Shown piece after piece: positions 27,729 to 37,050 of a DNA stretch of 64,000 nucleotides. Source of the DNA: Bog-473 sp963764305 (lineage in GTDB: Bacteria > Actinomycetota > Acidimicrobiia > Acidimicrobiales > RAAP-2). Made by a program: the position numbers and the translations under genes. The stretch's first letter is position 1. Every line of letters starts with the position of its first letter. The notes beneath the pieces are model-generated. The model saw only the letters and a program-made list of their open reading frames with translations. It did not search any database and was not told the origin of the DNA. The stretch is taken from assembly GCA_963764305.1 (NCBI GenBank), contig CAVXSD010000009.1:186001-250000 (forward strand). Direction: 5' to 3'.

Positions 27729-28226
27729 TATCGGTGGCGATTGTCTTCGGCGTTTGCGCCGTGGCGCCGGCGGTCGGGCGGCCCCTCTCCGTGCGCGGCC
27801 CTTTTGTCGTCGTTCACGTGGCGCGCTCCTCTCTCCCACCTGGAGCTCGTGGGCGAATGGGGACTCGAACCTCGGAGCATCAGGAGCGGGATCGCCGCGG
27901 TAGCCGGGTTTGGCGACTCTCTGTCGTCTAGCCCACCGCTGGGTGGGGGTGACCCGGCCGGCGGGCTTCGAACCTGAGGAGGGTGGAGGTGCGGAGTCTT
28001 GGACCCCTCTATCTACTATCCCGAAATTGACGCGCAGGGGATAAGGGATAAGGCCGCGGAAATGCCACACCTACCCTCTCGGCCCCGGGATCAGCGTCGC
28101 CTGGTCTGAGTCGTCCACCATCCGCCGCCGGACCCCAGAACGGCGGCCTCAGACGTGCCCCGGTGCCGGCGTATGGGGATAGTCAGTCGGCTGCCGCCAC
28201 TCGGCCTCCGCTGAACAGTTCGAGAC
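27729..28226. other. Intergenic region
   Basis: No gene seen. At 28163-28182 it contains a 20-bp core of the dispersed repeat (gtgccggcgtatggggatag). A stretch at 27852-27872 looks like a T-arm (gggcgaatggggactcgaacc), but no tRNA can be completed around it. Confidence 0.5.
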
Positions 28227-28484
28227 CTACCCGGAAGAATGACCAATCTTCGGCCCTAGACGCCAAGCCTTGGTCCCGTGGTCCCAGTAGACGGCGTCTC
28301 CCAAGTGTTCGTGAAAGGCTTCCAATACGGGCTTGGCGATGACGAGACTGCCCTCCTCGTTCCTGTATGTGAACTCCTCACCGAAGCGTTCGGCAATGTC
28401 CTTCACCGTCGTCGACTGGTACAGGAATCCCTGCACCTCGACCCTGGCCACCATCCAGTCCGCAACACTCTGAGCGGTAGTCAC
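28227..28484 (-). CDS. DUF6953-like small protein
   Basis: An 85-residue protein, MTTAQSVADWMVARVEVQGFLYQ ... ERFGEEFTYRNEEGSLVIAKPVLEAFHEHLGDAVYWDHGTKAWRLG. The pattern (AxWMxxxLxxxGxLxQ, FGxEFxYxNExGxxxIxKxVLxxF, VxWxxGxxxWR) matches my memory of the DUF6953 family, a small winged-helix-like domain of unknown function often near mobile DNA. The assignment is from memory of the pattern, not a search. Confidence 0.6.
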   Translation of the reverse strand: MTTAQSVADWMVARVEVQGFLYQSTTVKDIAERFGEEFTYRNEEGSLVIAKPVLEAFHEHLGDAVYWDHGTKAWRLGPKIGHSSG

Positions 28485-28571
28485 CGCTCGTCATCATGGC
28501 ACCTAGGAAGTCCTTGAATGACGTACAAGCGGGAGCTGAAGGCGTCACTTGTACGTTTCCATGACCCCGCG

Positions 28572-28610
28572 GTGCCGAACTGCCCCACCGTCCCGGCGTA
28601 CTGGGACAGG
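28572..28610. repeat. Dispersed palindromic repeat, near-complete copy
   Basis: This copy has gtgccgaactg followed by cccaccgtcccggcgtact and gggacagg. Its internal arms GTCCC and GGGAC can form a hairpin. It is the uninterrupted version of the sequence split by the IS110 copies at 29.6 and 35.7 kb. Confidence 0.6.
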
Positions 28611-28631
28611 GCTCGGTCGTAGATTTCAATC

Positions 28632-29099
28632 ATGTCTGTACGCCTGCGACCGCTTACCGAAGAGGAGCTCTCAGAGTTCATCGAAGGCGATGTGGAGCGA
28701 TATGTCGAAGAGAGGGTCAAATCAGGCGAGAGCCCAGATGCCGCTCGGCGTATTGCCACTGAGCAGTCCGAAGCCCTGTTTCCCAAGGGGGCGCCCGGTA
28801 AGGATCAGCTCCTCTTCCGTGTCCTTGGTCCTGACGGGACCGCCGTGGGCACTCTCTGGATCGGCGCTCAACTCACTGGTGAACCTGGGTCCTTCTGGGT
28901 CTGGGACGTGCGCATCGAAGAGATGTATAGAGGCAAGGGATACGGACGAGCCGCCATGGCACTGGCCGAGGTTGAAGCCCGCAGCCGAGGCGCCACAGAG
29001 TTGGGACTGAACGTTTTTGGACACAATCAGGTCGCACGGCGACTTTACGAGTCGATGGGCTACACGGCTACTGCGATCCGAATGAAGAAGAACCTCTGA
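28632..29099 (+). CDS. GNAT family N-acetyltransferase
   Basis: A 155-residue GNAT protein. The acetyl-CoA-binding motif A is VWDVRIEEMYRGKGYGRAAMALAEVEA (pyrophosphate loop RGKGYGRA), followed by LNVFGHNQVARRLYESMGYTATAIRMKK, the typical C-terminal block. The substrate is unknown. It starts 21 bp after the dispersed repeat and stands alone, in a patch of small accessory genes. Confidence 0.92.
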   Translation: MSVRLRPLTEEELSEFIEGDVERYVEERVKSGESPDAARRIATEQSEALFPKGAPGKDQLLFRVLGPDGTAVGTLWIGAQLTGEPGSFWVWDVRIEEMYRGKGYGRAAMALAEVEARSRGATELGLNVFGHNQVARRLYESMGYTATAIRMKKNL

Positions 29100-29234
29100 A
29101 TCGGCACCGGGTCCCCAACCCGGCGAACTGGGACACCCTCGACCGCGCGGTATCTGTACTACGAGGGCGCGCCGCCGCTGCCTATGGCAGCATGTCGAGG
29201 TCCGGGCTTCCGGGCCCCGAACGAAAGGTTTCTT

Positions 29235-29501
29235 ATGACAGTTCTAAAGCAGCATCACGCGCCTGGCATGCCCGCCGAGGTGTACGACCAAGTCGCCGCT
29301 GGAGCCATGCCATCTCAGAGTAAAGCTGACGGCTTTGTTGCCCACTACGCCATAGTGGAAGACGGTGGCATCACGGTGATTGAGATCTGGGACTCGATCG
29401 ATCAGCACGACGCCTGGTTTAATGAGGTCGTCAAGCCGCACCTCCCTCCCGACACGCCTGAGCCTAAGTTCGCGGAGTTGCACAACAGCAACACTAAGTA
29501 G
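29235..29501 (+). CDS. Small ABM-like dimeric alpha/beta-barrel protein
   Basis: An 88-residue protein from ATG 29235 (GAAAGG upstream). FVAHYAIVEDGGITVIEIWDSIDQHDAWFNEVVKPHLP fits the ferredoxin-like fold of antibiotic-biosynthesis-monooxygenase-like proteins; these small proteins act as dimers in monooxygenase, isomerase or unknown roles. The C-terminus is short (KFAELHNSNTK). The family call is by pattern only. Confidence 0.55.
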   Translation: MTVLKQHHAPGMPAEVYDQVAAGAMPSQSKADGFVAHYAIVEDGGITVIEIWDSIDQHDAWFNEVVKPHLPPDTPEPKFAELHNSNTK

Positions 29502-29597
29502 CGGAGCGGTTCGCAATCCCGGCGATTTGGGAGTGACCCGTGCCGCCGGAAGTCGGCTGTCCGGGTCGCCGCTTGCATCCCACCTCGCGTCCCACAT

Positions 29598-29623
29598 GTG
29601 CCGAACTGTCCCACACTCCCGGC
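29598..29623. repeat. Left half of dispersed repeat, IS110 target
   Basis: The sequence gtgccgaactgtcccac then actcccggc is the left part of the repeat also seen intact at 28572. It is cut after cccggc by the IS110 element. The right part (gtactgggg ... tatcggcac) resumes at 32436 on the other side of the element. Confidence 0.7.
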
Positions 29624-29898
29624 AGCGAGGATTGAAGTGGTCGCTGAGTGATCCACCACTTCGGTGATGGAGTTGGTCAGCGTGTGGGTGGGTGCCCAGG
29701 CCAGGTCTGACTCAACTGAACCGGCTGACGTCCTTTCGGACTGTCCTCAGTACGATCCGTCGACCTGGCCCGGTCACCCACTCGACACCCGCCGGTCGGA
29801 CGGAGTGACCTCATAGGAGCCTGCCTCACACAGGCCCGTCGCTGTCTTGTCCGTCGTCCCGCTGGTGCGGTGTCACCCCAACCCAATCCAACGAAGGG
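29624..29898 (+). ncRNA. Candidate bridge RNA region of IS110 copy A
   Basis: IS110-group elements transcribe a structured bridge RNA from the non-coding end beside the transposase start. This end opens with a strong hairpin (gaagtgg near 29634 pairs with ccacttc near 29656) and has another possible stem (ggtcac near 29770 with gtgacc near 29808). At 29743-29754 gtcctcagtacg is complementary at 11 of 12 positions to the target half-site cgtactggggac, as expected of a target-guide loop. It is identical in copy B. The RNA itself is an inference. Confidence 0.5.
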
Positions 29899-30616
29899 AT
29901 GACAGTGACCAATTTGCCACGATGCATCACCGGCGGCGTCGATACGCACCTCGACGTCCACGTAGCTGCTGCTTTGGACGACCGAGGGGCGCTCCTCGGC
30001 GTCGAGAGCTTCGCCACCACGGAGGGCGGCTACAAGAAATTGCTGGCCTGGCTGAGCGGCTTCGGCCCGGTCGAGCTCGTCGGCGTCGAAGGGACCGGTT
30101 CCTATGGAGCCGGGCTCACCCGGCACCTCCAAGCCGAGCAGGTCCGCGTCGTCGAAGTCGATCGCCCCAACCGCCAGCGCCGCCGACGCAAGGGCAAGTC
30201 CGATCCTCAAGACGCCATCTCGGCTGCCCGGGCCGCCCTCTCGGGCGACGCCTGTGGCGAGGCCAAGACGAGGGACGGAAACGTCGAATCCATGCGGGTT
30301 TTGCGCGTCGCTCGGTCCTCGGCCCGCAAGGGCCGCACCCAGGCGCTCAACCAGATGCGCAACCTGGTCTCGACCGCGCCTGAGCCAATCCGAGCCGAGC
30401 TCCGGGGCCTCAACGTTTTCCACCTTGAGCCGCCCTGGGATCGGTGGACACTCAAGCGCTTTGATTAAGCGGCACTGGTTGGTGTCGACTGGGTGCAGTA
30501 TGCACGACGCGAGGAGCGCTGTGAAGCGGTGAACGCGCCGACGCTCGAGGACGGGCCGTTTGTGTTGCGCTGTAAGCCGCTGAACGCGCTGGGGTGGACA
30601 TGAGCGCCGGGCCAAA

Positions 30617-31444
30617 TCAGCCGTCCGGCGCCATTCGCGCCCAGTAGGCGGCCTCGTATTCCGCCGGCGTCTGCTTGTCGAGGGCGCGCTGGAGGCAGCC
30701 CTTGTTGTGGAACTCGACCCACTCGGCCGTGGCGATCTCGAGTGCCGCGGCGTCGCGCCAGGGGCCGAGCCGCTCGGTGCATTCGGCTTTGTACGAGGCG
30801 TTGATGCTTTCAGCCAGGGCGTTGTCGAAGCTGTCCCCTTTGGATCCGACCGACGGTGCCACACCAGCCTCTTCGAGGCGGGTGCTGTAGACGATGGCGA
30901 GGTACTGCACGCCGCGGTCCGAATGGTGCACCAGCTCACCGAGATGCTGACCACGCCTGGTCCAGATGCCCATCTCCAAGGCGTCGAGGGCGAGTTGGGC
31001 CTCCAGCGTCGTCCCCACCCGCCAGCCGACGATGTAGCGGGAGAACACGTCGGTCACGAAGGCCGTGTAGGCGAAGCCCGACCACGTCCACACATAGGTC
31101 AGATCGGCAACCCAGAGGCGGTTGGGGGCACAGGCGCTGAAATTGCGTTTGACCAGGTCTTCGGGCTTCTGTGCCGCGTCGCCGGGCGTGGTGGTGAACG
31201 TCGTGTGCCCGCGCACGACACCGCTGAGCCTCATCTCGCGCATGAGCCGCGCCACCCGGTCCCGGCCGACCTCGAACCCCTCGCGTCCGAGCTGCCACCA
31301 CACCTTCTCGGCGCCATAGACCCCGTGATACGCGGCCCGGTGGACTCGCTCGATCTCGGGTTTGAGCGCTTCGTCGGCCGCCGAGCGGGCAGAGGGCGGG
31401 CGGGACTTGGCCGCGTAGTAGGTCGACCGGGCGAACTGCAGCAC
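30617..31444 (-). CDS. IS3 OrfB transposase (DDE)
   Basis: A 275-residue (minimum) rve-type integrase-core transposase. It begins with the HTH_21 region (HRAAYHGVYGAEKVWWQLGR), then the catalytic residues: Asp in RLWVADLTYV, Asp in LVHHSDRGVQY and Glu in FDNALAESINASYK. Its frame is open upstream to about 31545 and should be expressed mainly as an OrfAB fusion by -1 slippage on ATTTTTC near 31539, where orfA FF would continue RGGGARPPTGE into this frame. The element is probably still mobile. Confidence 0.9.
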   Translation of the reverse strand: MLQFARSTYYAAKSRPPSARSAADEALKPEIERVHRAAYHGVYGAEKVWWQLGREGFEVGRDRVARLMREMRLSGVVRGHTTFTTTPGDAAQKPEDLVKRNFSACAPNRLWVADLTYVWTWSGFAYTAFVTDVFSRYIVGWRVGTTLEAQLALDALEMGIWTRRGQHLGELVHHSDRGVQYLAIVYSTRLEEAGVAPSVGSKGDSFDNALAESINASYKAECTERLGPWRDAAALEIATAEWVEFHNKGCLQRALDKQTPAEYEAAYWARMAPDG

Positions 31445-31497
31445 GCTGCAGATCGGCTCGACTCCGGCCAGGTCCGAGTGGGCGTCGATGAAGGCGA

Positions 31498-31842
31498 CTA
31501 CCTCGCCCGTCGGCGGTCGAGCTCCGCCGCCCCGAAAAATGCCGCGGCGGCCCGCAGGATCTCATTGGCCTGGCGCAACTCTTTGATCTCGCGCCGCAGC
31601 TCGGTCAACTCAGCCTGTTCGGAGCTGGTCAGGCCCGGGCGGACCCCGCTATCGACCTCGGCCTGCTTGACCCACGTGCGCAGCGACTCGACGCCGACGT
31701 CGAGCTGGCGGGCCACCCGAGAGAGCACCGTGTGGTCAGCGGGGTCCTCGCGCTGGAGCTCTTGGACCATCCGGACGGCCCGCTCCTTGATCTTAGGGGG
31801 GTACCTGCGCTGAGAGGGGCTGTTCCCTTTCGGTGTGGACAT
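31498..31842 (-). CDS. IS3 OrfA
   Basis: A 114-residue DNA-binding protein from the ATG at 31842: a helix-turn-helix (TVLSRVARQLDVGVESLRTWVKQ) and a leucine-zipper-like coiled coil (LTELRREIKELRQANEILRAAAAFF). It overlaps the orfB reading region. The run TTTTT within GCATTTTTCGGG, near its end, is the likely -1 frameshift site producing the OrfAB transposase. Confidence 0.9.
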   Translation of the reverse strand: MSTPKGNSPSQRRYPPKIKERAVRMVQELQREDPADHTVLSRVARQLDVGVESLRTWVKQAEVDSGVRPGLTSSEQAELTELRREIKELRQANEILRAAAAFFGAAELDRRRAR

Positions 31843-32435
31843 GACTGATTCCTTTCCAAGCGAAACAGTGTCCACAATTTCCAGGGCGGATCACCTCCTC
31901 GAGCAGGCCTCCACCTATCGGCCCGGGACCAAGCGCGACGTCGTCTCGCTGACCAAGTTCAGCTTGGGGATGTTGGCCCAGCGCGCCCTCACCCTCCAAG
32001 AGGAGATCTCCGAGATCGACGCCATCTTGAAGCCCTTGGTCAAAGAGACCGCCCCCCGGCTCGTCGGCGCCCTGGGCATCGGCACCGACGCCGCTTCGGC
32101 ACTGTTGGTCACCGCCGGCGACAATCCCGAGCGACTGCGCAACGAGGCGGCTTTCGCACATCTCTGCGGTGCTTCACCGCTCGATGCCAGCAGCGGCAAG
32201 CAGGAGCGTCACCGGCTCAACCGCAGTGGTGATCGCCAAGCCAACTCGGCTCTGTGGCACATCGTGATCACTCGGATGGTCTATGACCCGCGCACCACCG
32301 AATACATCGATCGACGCACCAAGGAAGGTCTCACCAAGAAAGAGGCGATGCGATGTCTCAAGCGCTATGTCGCCCGAGAGGTATTCAGCCTCCTACCTCA
32401 CGAGAAATTTGGGCTTGACAACCCATAGGAGCATC

Positions 32436-32472
32436 GTACTGGGGCACCCCGAACCCTGCTCGGTATCGGCAC
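32436..32472. repeat. Right half of dispersed repeat after IS110 copy A
   Basis: gtactggggcac ... cggtatcggcac resumes the repeat split at 29623. The outer end TCGGCAC is the inverted match of the outer left end GTGCCGA, giving the whole repeat a palindromic frame. Confidence 0.65.
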
Positions 32473-33587
32473 ATCTCGCCGTGCCACTTCGATACACGAT
32501 GTGCGCGAGATCGCCAATGCGGGTGGCCATCGTCAGGTGTGAGCACGGACTCACGGCCCCTGGCAGGGATCCGTCGTCGGTAACCTGAACCACGGTGCCA
32601 CACGAGGACCTTGCCTTTGCTGGGCTGGGACGCCTACACGAGATGCTTGCGAACGGTTCATTGAAGGCGCGAGAGCTTGTCTCGTTCTCTTTGCATCGAA
32701 TCGAGCGGTTCAATCCGCCGTTGAACGCCTTCGTCTCCGCTCGATCGGAGGCGGCGCTGAGTGAGGCTGATCAGGCAGACCAGTTGCGACGAGGCGGGGA
32801 CCCCCGGCCGCTGCTGGGGATTCCGTTCGCTGTCAAAGATGAGCATGACCTGGCTGGTGAGGTGACGGCGCTCGGGACGGGTTCGACGGCTGTGGTTGCT
32901 CAACGCGATTCCGCAATCGTCGACATTCTCCGCGGAGCGGGAGCCATCCCGGTTGGGAAAACGACGCTGCCCGAGCTGGGCATGCATCCGTTCACCGAAT
33001 CGGTGACGTGGGGCGTGACTCGCAACCCGTGGAAGCCTTCTCGGACGCCAGGCGGTTCCAGCGGCGGGAGCGCGGTGGCGGTCGCCGCAGGTCTGGTGCC
33101 GTTTGCAACCGCCAGCGATGGTGGAGGATCTATCCGTATTCCGGCGTCCTGTTGCAATCTCTTCGGTCTCAAGATGCAAAGCGGTCGTGTCACCATGGAA
33201 CCCCAGTCCGAATCGCTCGGGGGCTTGTCAGTGTTCGGAGTGCTGACCCGCAGCGTCGCCGACGCGGCACTGATCTACGACCTCTTGACCGACGCGACAG
33301 CAGGCGGAAGCACGACACAAAGCTGGGACAAGAGCTTGAGTGACTCATTGGCCAGTGCTCCACCCCGGCTGCGTGTCGGCGTGACGTTCGACCTTGGAGG
33401 TCGCGCGCGCGTTGCACCTGAGGTGAAGGCCATGGTCGAACACGTCGCCGACGTGCTCGAAGAGCTGGGCCACCTGGTGTCGGAAGTGCGTGTCGACTCA
33501 GGTAGGTGGCTGCTGCCCTTTACGATACTTGGGACACGAATCCTGGTCGACGAGGCACAGGTGTTGGAGGCACCGGAACGCCTCGAG

Positions 33588-35047
33588 GTAAGTCCCGAGG
33601 AGTGGTGTACGAGGTCGTGAGGTCGCGACAGCTCTCGGGTCAACCGTTCTCTGATTGCTGATCCGATGGCCGCTGGCGTCGGCGGCCTCCTGAAGGCGGC
33701 GTCCATGGCCGGCCGGGGGTCCTCGGGTGAGGGCTCGGCCTCCTTGGGCCTTGAGCGACTCGACGCTCATGTAGCGTTGGTGATGGCCCACTCGTCGGTC
33801 TGCTCGGCGAGCAGGGCGCCGACGAGGCGGATGACCGCGGCCCGGTTGGGGAAGATCCCGACCACGTCGGTGCGCCGGCGGATCTCTTTGTTGAGCCGTT
33901 CCTGGGGGTTGTTGGAGCGGATCTTGGGCCAGTGCTCGACCGGGAACGCGGTGAACGCCAGGATGTCATCGGCGGCGTCGAGGAGGTAGATGGCGATGTC
34001 GACGAACCCGGCCTGGGTGAGCTTGTCGACGACGTCGCCGAGCTGGTCCCAGGTGGCGTCCCGGTCGGGCTGCTCGAAGATCGAGCGGACCAGGGTGGCG
34101 ATCATCGGCCAGTTCGCCCTTGGCGACCCGGAGGCCAGGTTGGCCATGAAATGGGTGCGGCACCGCTGCCACGACGCCCCGGCGAAGCACGGTGGCGATG
34201 GCCGCCTTGATCCCGCCGTGGGCGTCGGAGATGACCAGCTCCACCCCGACAGGCCCCGGGCCACCAGGGCGCGCAGGAACGCCGTCCACGCGGTGTCCTC
34301 GGTGGTGACGATGTCGAAGCCGACGATCTCCCGGCGGCCCTCGGCGTTGACGGCGGTGGCGATCACCGCGGAGACGTTCACCACCCGGCCGCCCTCGCGG
34401 ACCTCGCTGGGTCAGCGCGTCGATCCACAGATACCGATACGGGCCGGCATCCAGGGGCCGGTCGCGGAACTCGGCGCACCTTGGCGTCGAGCTCGGCGGC
34501 CATGCGGCGACACCTCGGAGCTTCGAGATCCCGTCGATGCCCATGGCCTTGACCAGGTCATCGACCCGCCGGGTCGACACGCCCTCCACATAGGCCTGGC
34601 CGATCACCGCCACCAGCGCCTGCTCGGCCCGCCGGCGCGGCACCAGCAAGCCACTCCGGGCAGTAGATGCCCTCGCGCAGCTTCGGGACCGCCAGATCGA
34701 TCGTGCCGACCCGGGTGTCCCACGGCCGCTGCCGATAGCCGTTACGGGAGTTCACCCGCTCCTCGCTGCGCTCCCCGTAGCCGGCGCCGCACTGCATCGA
34801 CGCCTGCGCCGACATCAACGCCTCCGCGAACGCCTGCAACATCGCCCGGGCCAGATCGGTGTCGCCGTCGTCGCCCTCCAGGTACTTGCTCAGCCACGCG
34901 GACGCGTCGATAGTGGTAGGGACAGTCACCGTGCTCCTCCTCAAGTGGTTGTGTGAGAACTGCTTCTTGAGGTTGACGCGATGACCGTCGCGTCCTGGGG
35001 GATCCTCTCAGGCCCACCCGCTCGTACACCACTCCTGGGACTCAACT
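33588..35047 (-). mobile_element. IS256-family element with 9-bp target duplication
   Basis: A 1460-bp element. The ends are inverted: gtaagtcccgaggagtggtg at the left, and agttgagtcccaggagtggt as the reverse complement of the right end. It is flanked by the direct repeat cgcctcgag at 33579-33587 and 35048-35056, typical in length for IS256. The insertion splits the amidase gene. Its left-end 180 bp also survives as a diverged copy at 945-1134. Confidence 0.92.
33767..34944 (-). pseudogene. IS256-family (Transposase_mut) transposase, multiple frameshifts
   Basis: Homology runs the full length: NSRNGYRQRPWDTRVGTIDLAVPKLREG, then STRRVDDLVKAMGIDGISKL, then YRYLWIDALT (catalytic Asp), VISDAHGG (Asp), THFMANL, and NPQERLNKEIRRRTDVVGIFPN (catalytic Glu). 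These segments lie in different frames, with at least five changes between about 34655 and 34190. Either the element has decayed after insertion, although its termini and target duplication are well kept, or this stretch has sequence errors. As read, it encodes no functional transposase. Confidence 0.85.
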
Positions 35048-35707
35048 CGCCTCGAGCGCCGCACTCGAACGGCATTGCGCTCCGGGGCTCTTACGGGCGA
35101 ACGGGCCCTTCATTGGGCGATTGGCCGCCAGCGCGCGACTACCGCGCGGACAAATCGCATCTTCGACACCTTGGACCTGGTACTGACCCCAACACTGGCG
35201 CTACCTCCGGTGGAAGTCGGGAGGTGGGCGCACATAGGTGCTCTACGTACCACGCGGGGCGTTGGTCGCTGGTGTCCCTTTACCTCACTATGGAACTTCA
35301 TTGATCAGCCAGCGGCAAACATACCGGCCGGCTTCACAGATTCGGGTCTTCCCGTAGGCGCACAACTCCTCGCCCCGCCCGATGCAGAGCCCACGCTTGT
35401 CGCTGTCGCCGCGCAGCTTGAAAACAGACTCAGGTGGACCGAAGCCAGGCCACAGCTGTGAGCCCAACACGGCAAACGACGATCGCGGTGCGTCCACCGG
35501 GGAATACGAATGAGCGGCGCACGCCGGATATTGGCGCCGTACTGATATCCACCCCGCTTGGGGCGTCTAACCAAGCCGGAGTTTCCACAGGTAAGGCCAC
35601 TAATGTTAGTTGCAGACCGCTCGCAACCGCACCGGATAGCGGATGGGCCCCGCCACCACGAAAACCTGACCCAGTAGTGCCCAGCCGAAGGGTGACACCC
35701 ACCCGGC

Positions 35708-35982
35708 AGCGAGGATTGAAGTGGTCGCTGAGTGATCCACCACTTCGGTGATGGAGTTGGTCAGCGTGTGGGTGGGTGCCCAGGCCAGGTCTGACTCAAC
35801 TGAACCGGCTGACGTCCTTTCGGACTGTCCTCAGTACGATCCGTCGACCTGGCCCGGTCACCCACTCGACACCCGCCGGTCGGACGGAGTGACCTCATAG
35901 GAGCCTGCCTCATACAGGCCCGTCGCTGTCTTGTCCGTCGTCCCGCTGGTGCGGTGTCACCCCAACCCAATCCAACGAAGGG
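35708..35982 (+). ncRNA. Candidate bridge RNA region of IS110 copy B
   Basis: This is the same 275-bp non-coding end as in copy A, including the terminal hairpin and the putative target guide gtcctcagtacg, here at 35827-35838. Conservation of the non-coding end while the coding part has mutated is what a functional RNA would show, but with only two recent copies this is weak evidence. Confidence 0.45.
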
Positions 35983-37039
35983 ATGACAGTGACCAACTTG
36001 CCACGATGCATCACCGGCGGCGTCGATACGCACCTCGACGTCCACGTAGCTGCTGCTTTGGACGACCGAGGGGCGCTCCTCGGCGTCGAGAGCTTCGCCA
36101 CCACGGAGGGCGGCTACAAAAATGCTGGCCTGGCTGAGCGGCTTCGGCCCGGTCGAGCTCGTCGGCGTCGAAGGGACCGGTTCCTATGGAGCCGGGCTCA
36201 CCCGGCACCTCCAAGCCGAGCAGGTCCGCGTCGTCGAAGTCGATCGCCCCAACCGCCAGCGCCGCCGGCGCAAGGGCAAGTCCGATCCTCAAGACGCCAT
36301 CTCGGCTGCCCGGGCCGCCCTCTCGGGCGACGCCTGTGGCGAGGCCAAGACGAGGGACGGAAACGTCGAATCCATGCGGGTTTTGCGCGTCGCTCGGTCC
36401 TCGGCCCGCAAGGGCCGCACCCAGGCGCTCAACCAGATGCGCAACCTGGTCTCGACCGCGCCTGAGCCAATCCGAGCCGAGCTCCGGGGCCTCAACGTGA
36501 TCCACCTCCTCGAGCGGGCCTCCACCTATCGGCCCGGGACCAAGCGCGACGTCGTCTCGCTGACCAAGTTCAGCTTGGGGATGTTGGCCCAGCGCGCCCT
36601 CACCCTCCAAGAGGAGATCTCCGAGATCGACGCCATCTTGAAGCCCTTGGTCAAAGAGACCGCCCCCCGGCTCGTCGGCGCCCTGGGCATCGGCACCGAC
36701 GCCGCTTCGGCACTGTTGGTCACCGCCGGCGACAATCCCGAGCGACTGCGCAACGAGGCGGCTTTCGCACATCTCTGCGGTGCTTCACCGCTCGATGCCA
36801 GCAGCGGCAAGCAGGAGCGTCACCGGCTCAACCGCAGTGGTGATCGCCAAGCCAACTCGGCTCTGTGGCACATCGTGATCACTCGGATGGTCTATGACCC
36901 GCGCACCACCGAATACATCGATCGACGCACCAAGGAAGGTCTCACCAAGAAAGAGGCGATGCGATGTCTCAAGCGCTATGTCGCCCGAGAGGTATTCAGC
37001 CTCCTACCTCACGAGAAATTTGGGCTTGACAACCCATAG
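35983..37039 (+). pseudogene. IS110 transposase with 2-nt deletion
   Basis: It starts like copy A (MTVTNLPRCITGGVDTHLDVH) but reads GGYKNAGLAERL where copy A reads GGYKKLLAWLSG: aagaaattg has become aaaaatg near 36117, a 2-nt loss that shifts the frame. The second part, from ATG 36122 (MLAWLSGFGPVELVG), is open to the stop at 37039 and contains the Glu, Asp and serine-domain motifs but not the first catalytic Asp. The two copies are therefore disabled by different events. Confidence 0.88.
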
Positions 37040-37050
37040 GAGCATCGTAC

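Larger units (their letters stand above)
30426..31893 (-). mobile_element. IS3-family element inserted in IS110 copy A
   Basis: A 1468-bp element with imperfect terminal inverted repeats: left end tgagccgccctgg ... gtggacact, right end agtgtccac ... ccagggcggatca. It is flanked by the 3-bp direct repeat cct (30423-30425 and 31894-31896), the duplication size expected for IS3. It carries orfA and orfB on the minus strand, and both look intact. Confidence 0.88.
29899..32428 (+). pseudogene. IS110 transposase, interrupted by IS3 element
   Basis: The DEDD-type RuvC-like N-terminal domain is intact: GVDTHLDVHVAAALD, VGVEGTGSYG and KSDPQDAISAARAAL. The frame is broken after LRGLNV by the IS3 insertion and resumes at about 31897 with TYRPGTKRDVVSLTKF through the C-terminal serine domain (HLCGASPLDASSGKQERH) to the stop at 32428. 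Removing the IS3 element and one 3-bp duplication restores an uninterrupted frame. This copy lacks the 2-nt deletion found in copy B. It cannot encode an active enzyme as it stands. Confidence 0.9.
29624..32435 (+). mobile_element. IS110-family element, copy A (split by IS3)
   Basis: Copy A matches copy B (35708-37046) almost base for base once the inserted IS3 element is removed, giving about 1341 bp. There are no terminal inverted repeats, as usual for IS110. The ends are set by comparing the two copies: both are flanked by cccggc on the left and gtac on the right. The 5' part is non-coding (275 bp), the rest is transposase. Confidence 0.85.
32595..35461 (+). pseudogene. Amidase signature enzyme, split by IS256 insertion
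   Basis: The N-terminal 331 codons (32595-33587, GTG start) carry the Ser-cisSer-Lys triad: Lys in PFAVKDEHD, cis-Ser in TPGGSSGGSAVA, nucleophile in SDGGGSIRIPA. The frame continues exactly at 35057 after the inserted element and its 9-bp duplication: RRTRTALRSGALTG ... FIDQPAANIPAGFTDSGLPVGAQLLAP to the stop at 35461. The reconstructed protein is 465 residues, normal for the family. Without precise excision the gene makes only a truncated product missing the C-terminal quarter. The amide substrate is unknown. Confidence 0.93.
35708..37046 (+). mobile_element. IS110-family element, copy B
   Basis: A 1339-bp second copy of the element at 29624, offset by 6084 bp. It is nearly identical over the whole length except a 2-nt deletion in the transposase and scattered substitutions. 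It is flanked by cccggc (35702-35707) and gtac (37047-37050), the same junction sequences as copy A, so both inserted at the same point of the dispersed repeat. Confidence 0.88.

Noticed and set aside
27852..27872. tRNA T-arm-like sequence gggcgaatggggactcgaacc
   Set aside because: T stem pairs at only 3 of 5 positions, no acceptor partner or anticodon arm lies within 90 bp, and no CCA is encoded.
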